Source: Bacteroidales bacterium (lineage in GTDB: Bacteria > Bacteroidota > Bacteroidia > Bacteroidales > 4484-276). Taken from it: DNA of 33,653 bases. The stretch covers positions 1 to 33,653 of the forward strand of contig JACZJL010000184.1 in NCBI GenBank assembly GCA_014860585.1, given 5' to 3'. The translations under genes were made by a program, and so were the position numbers. Of the stretch, positions 33,505 through 33,653 are shown in pieces (within the stretch, counting starts at the first letter, position 1; the number at the start of each line of letters is the position of its first letter). Below the pieces are notes generated by a model. The model was not told where the DNA came from, made no database searches, and saw only the letters and a list, made by a program, of their open reading frames with translations.

Positions 33505-33653
33505 TGTTTTTCATCTTTCCCTACGATTACCGTTAACATGGTACAGGGATCAAGGTATTTAACGGCCAAATCCTGAATTTCTTCTGTGGTGATGGTTTTT
33601 ATTGTGGCGATGTACTTTTTGTAATAGTTCAGATCAAGCTGATAATCAAGCAC
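33501..33653 (-). CDS. M16-family peptidase, C-terminal 50 residues (partial)
   Basis: The last 50 codons of a gene running in from beyond the window end, stop TGA at 33501-33503. The sequence LNYYKKYIATIKTITTEEIQ, then DLAVKYLDP and MLTVIVGK, is the usual end of M16B (pitrilysin/insulinase-like) peptidases in Bacteroidota, where a helix with the T.ediq.lA.kYl pattern precedes the final strand. The zinc site lies outside the window. Its stop overlaps the start codon of the downstream T9SS cargo gene. Confidence 0.75.
   Translation of the reverse strand: MLDYQLDLNYYKKYIATIKTITTEEIQDLAVKYLDPCTMLTVIVGKDEKQ

Overview
The window looks like chromosomal DNA of a Bacteroidota bacterium (Bacteroidales/Flavobacteriia-like; I cannot name the species). 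Four lines of evidence support this: type IX secretion (T9SS) C-terminal sorting domains of type A and type B on several large secreted proteins, a FISUMP-domain surface protein, a DivIC-like small division protein, and several matches to the Bacteroidota -7 promoter element TAnnTTTG upstream of genes.

Left part (1-14352): the tail of a T9SS cargo gene, a DivIC/FtsB-like gene, a gingipain-type (C25) secreted protease, a two-gene polyamine operon (agmatinase plus deoxyhypusine-synthase-like enzyme), a giant secreted papain-like protein, then uvrA and a LOG-family nucleotide hydrolase in tandem.

Middle (14379-22457): tRNA-Gly(GCC) and tRNA-Leu(UAA), each followed by a hairpin terminator. About 1.6 kb after the tRNA-Leu a decayed copy of its 3' half and terminator occurs, and between the two copies lies a DUF1016/YhcG-type nuclease gene broken by one stop codon and one frameshift. 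Next come an efflux pair (adaptor and TolC-like channel, with no pump gene), a secreted M1 aminopeptidase, and an AlkD-like DNA glycosylase whose four key residues are all present.

Right part (22460-31983): a repeat-rich accessory island. A mosaic repeat recurs here, made of a fold-back module around a CCCTGACAG/CTGTCAGGG hairpin plus a cluster of four consecutive palindromes. Copies separate a DUF4143-type ATPase, a HicBA toxin-antitoxin pair, and a reverse transcriptase plus a long FISUMP-domain surface protein. Two small MITE-like elements with 15-bp terminal inverted repeats sit at the right edge. The window ends with a type B T9SS cargo protein that overlaps the end of an M16 peptidase gene by four bases.

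The items most worth attention are the repeat-delimited cassette arrangement, the lone reverse transcriptase with an all-helical C-terminal half, the tRNA-Leu duplication around the nuclease pseudogene, and the papain-like protein whose nucleophile position appears to be serine.
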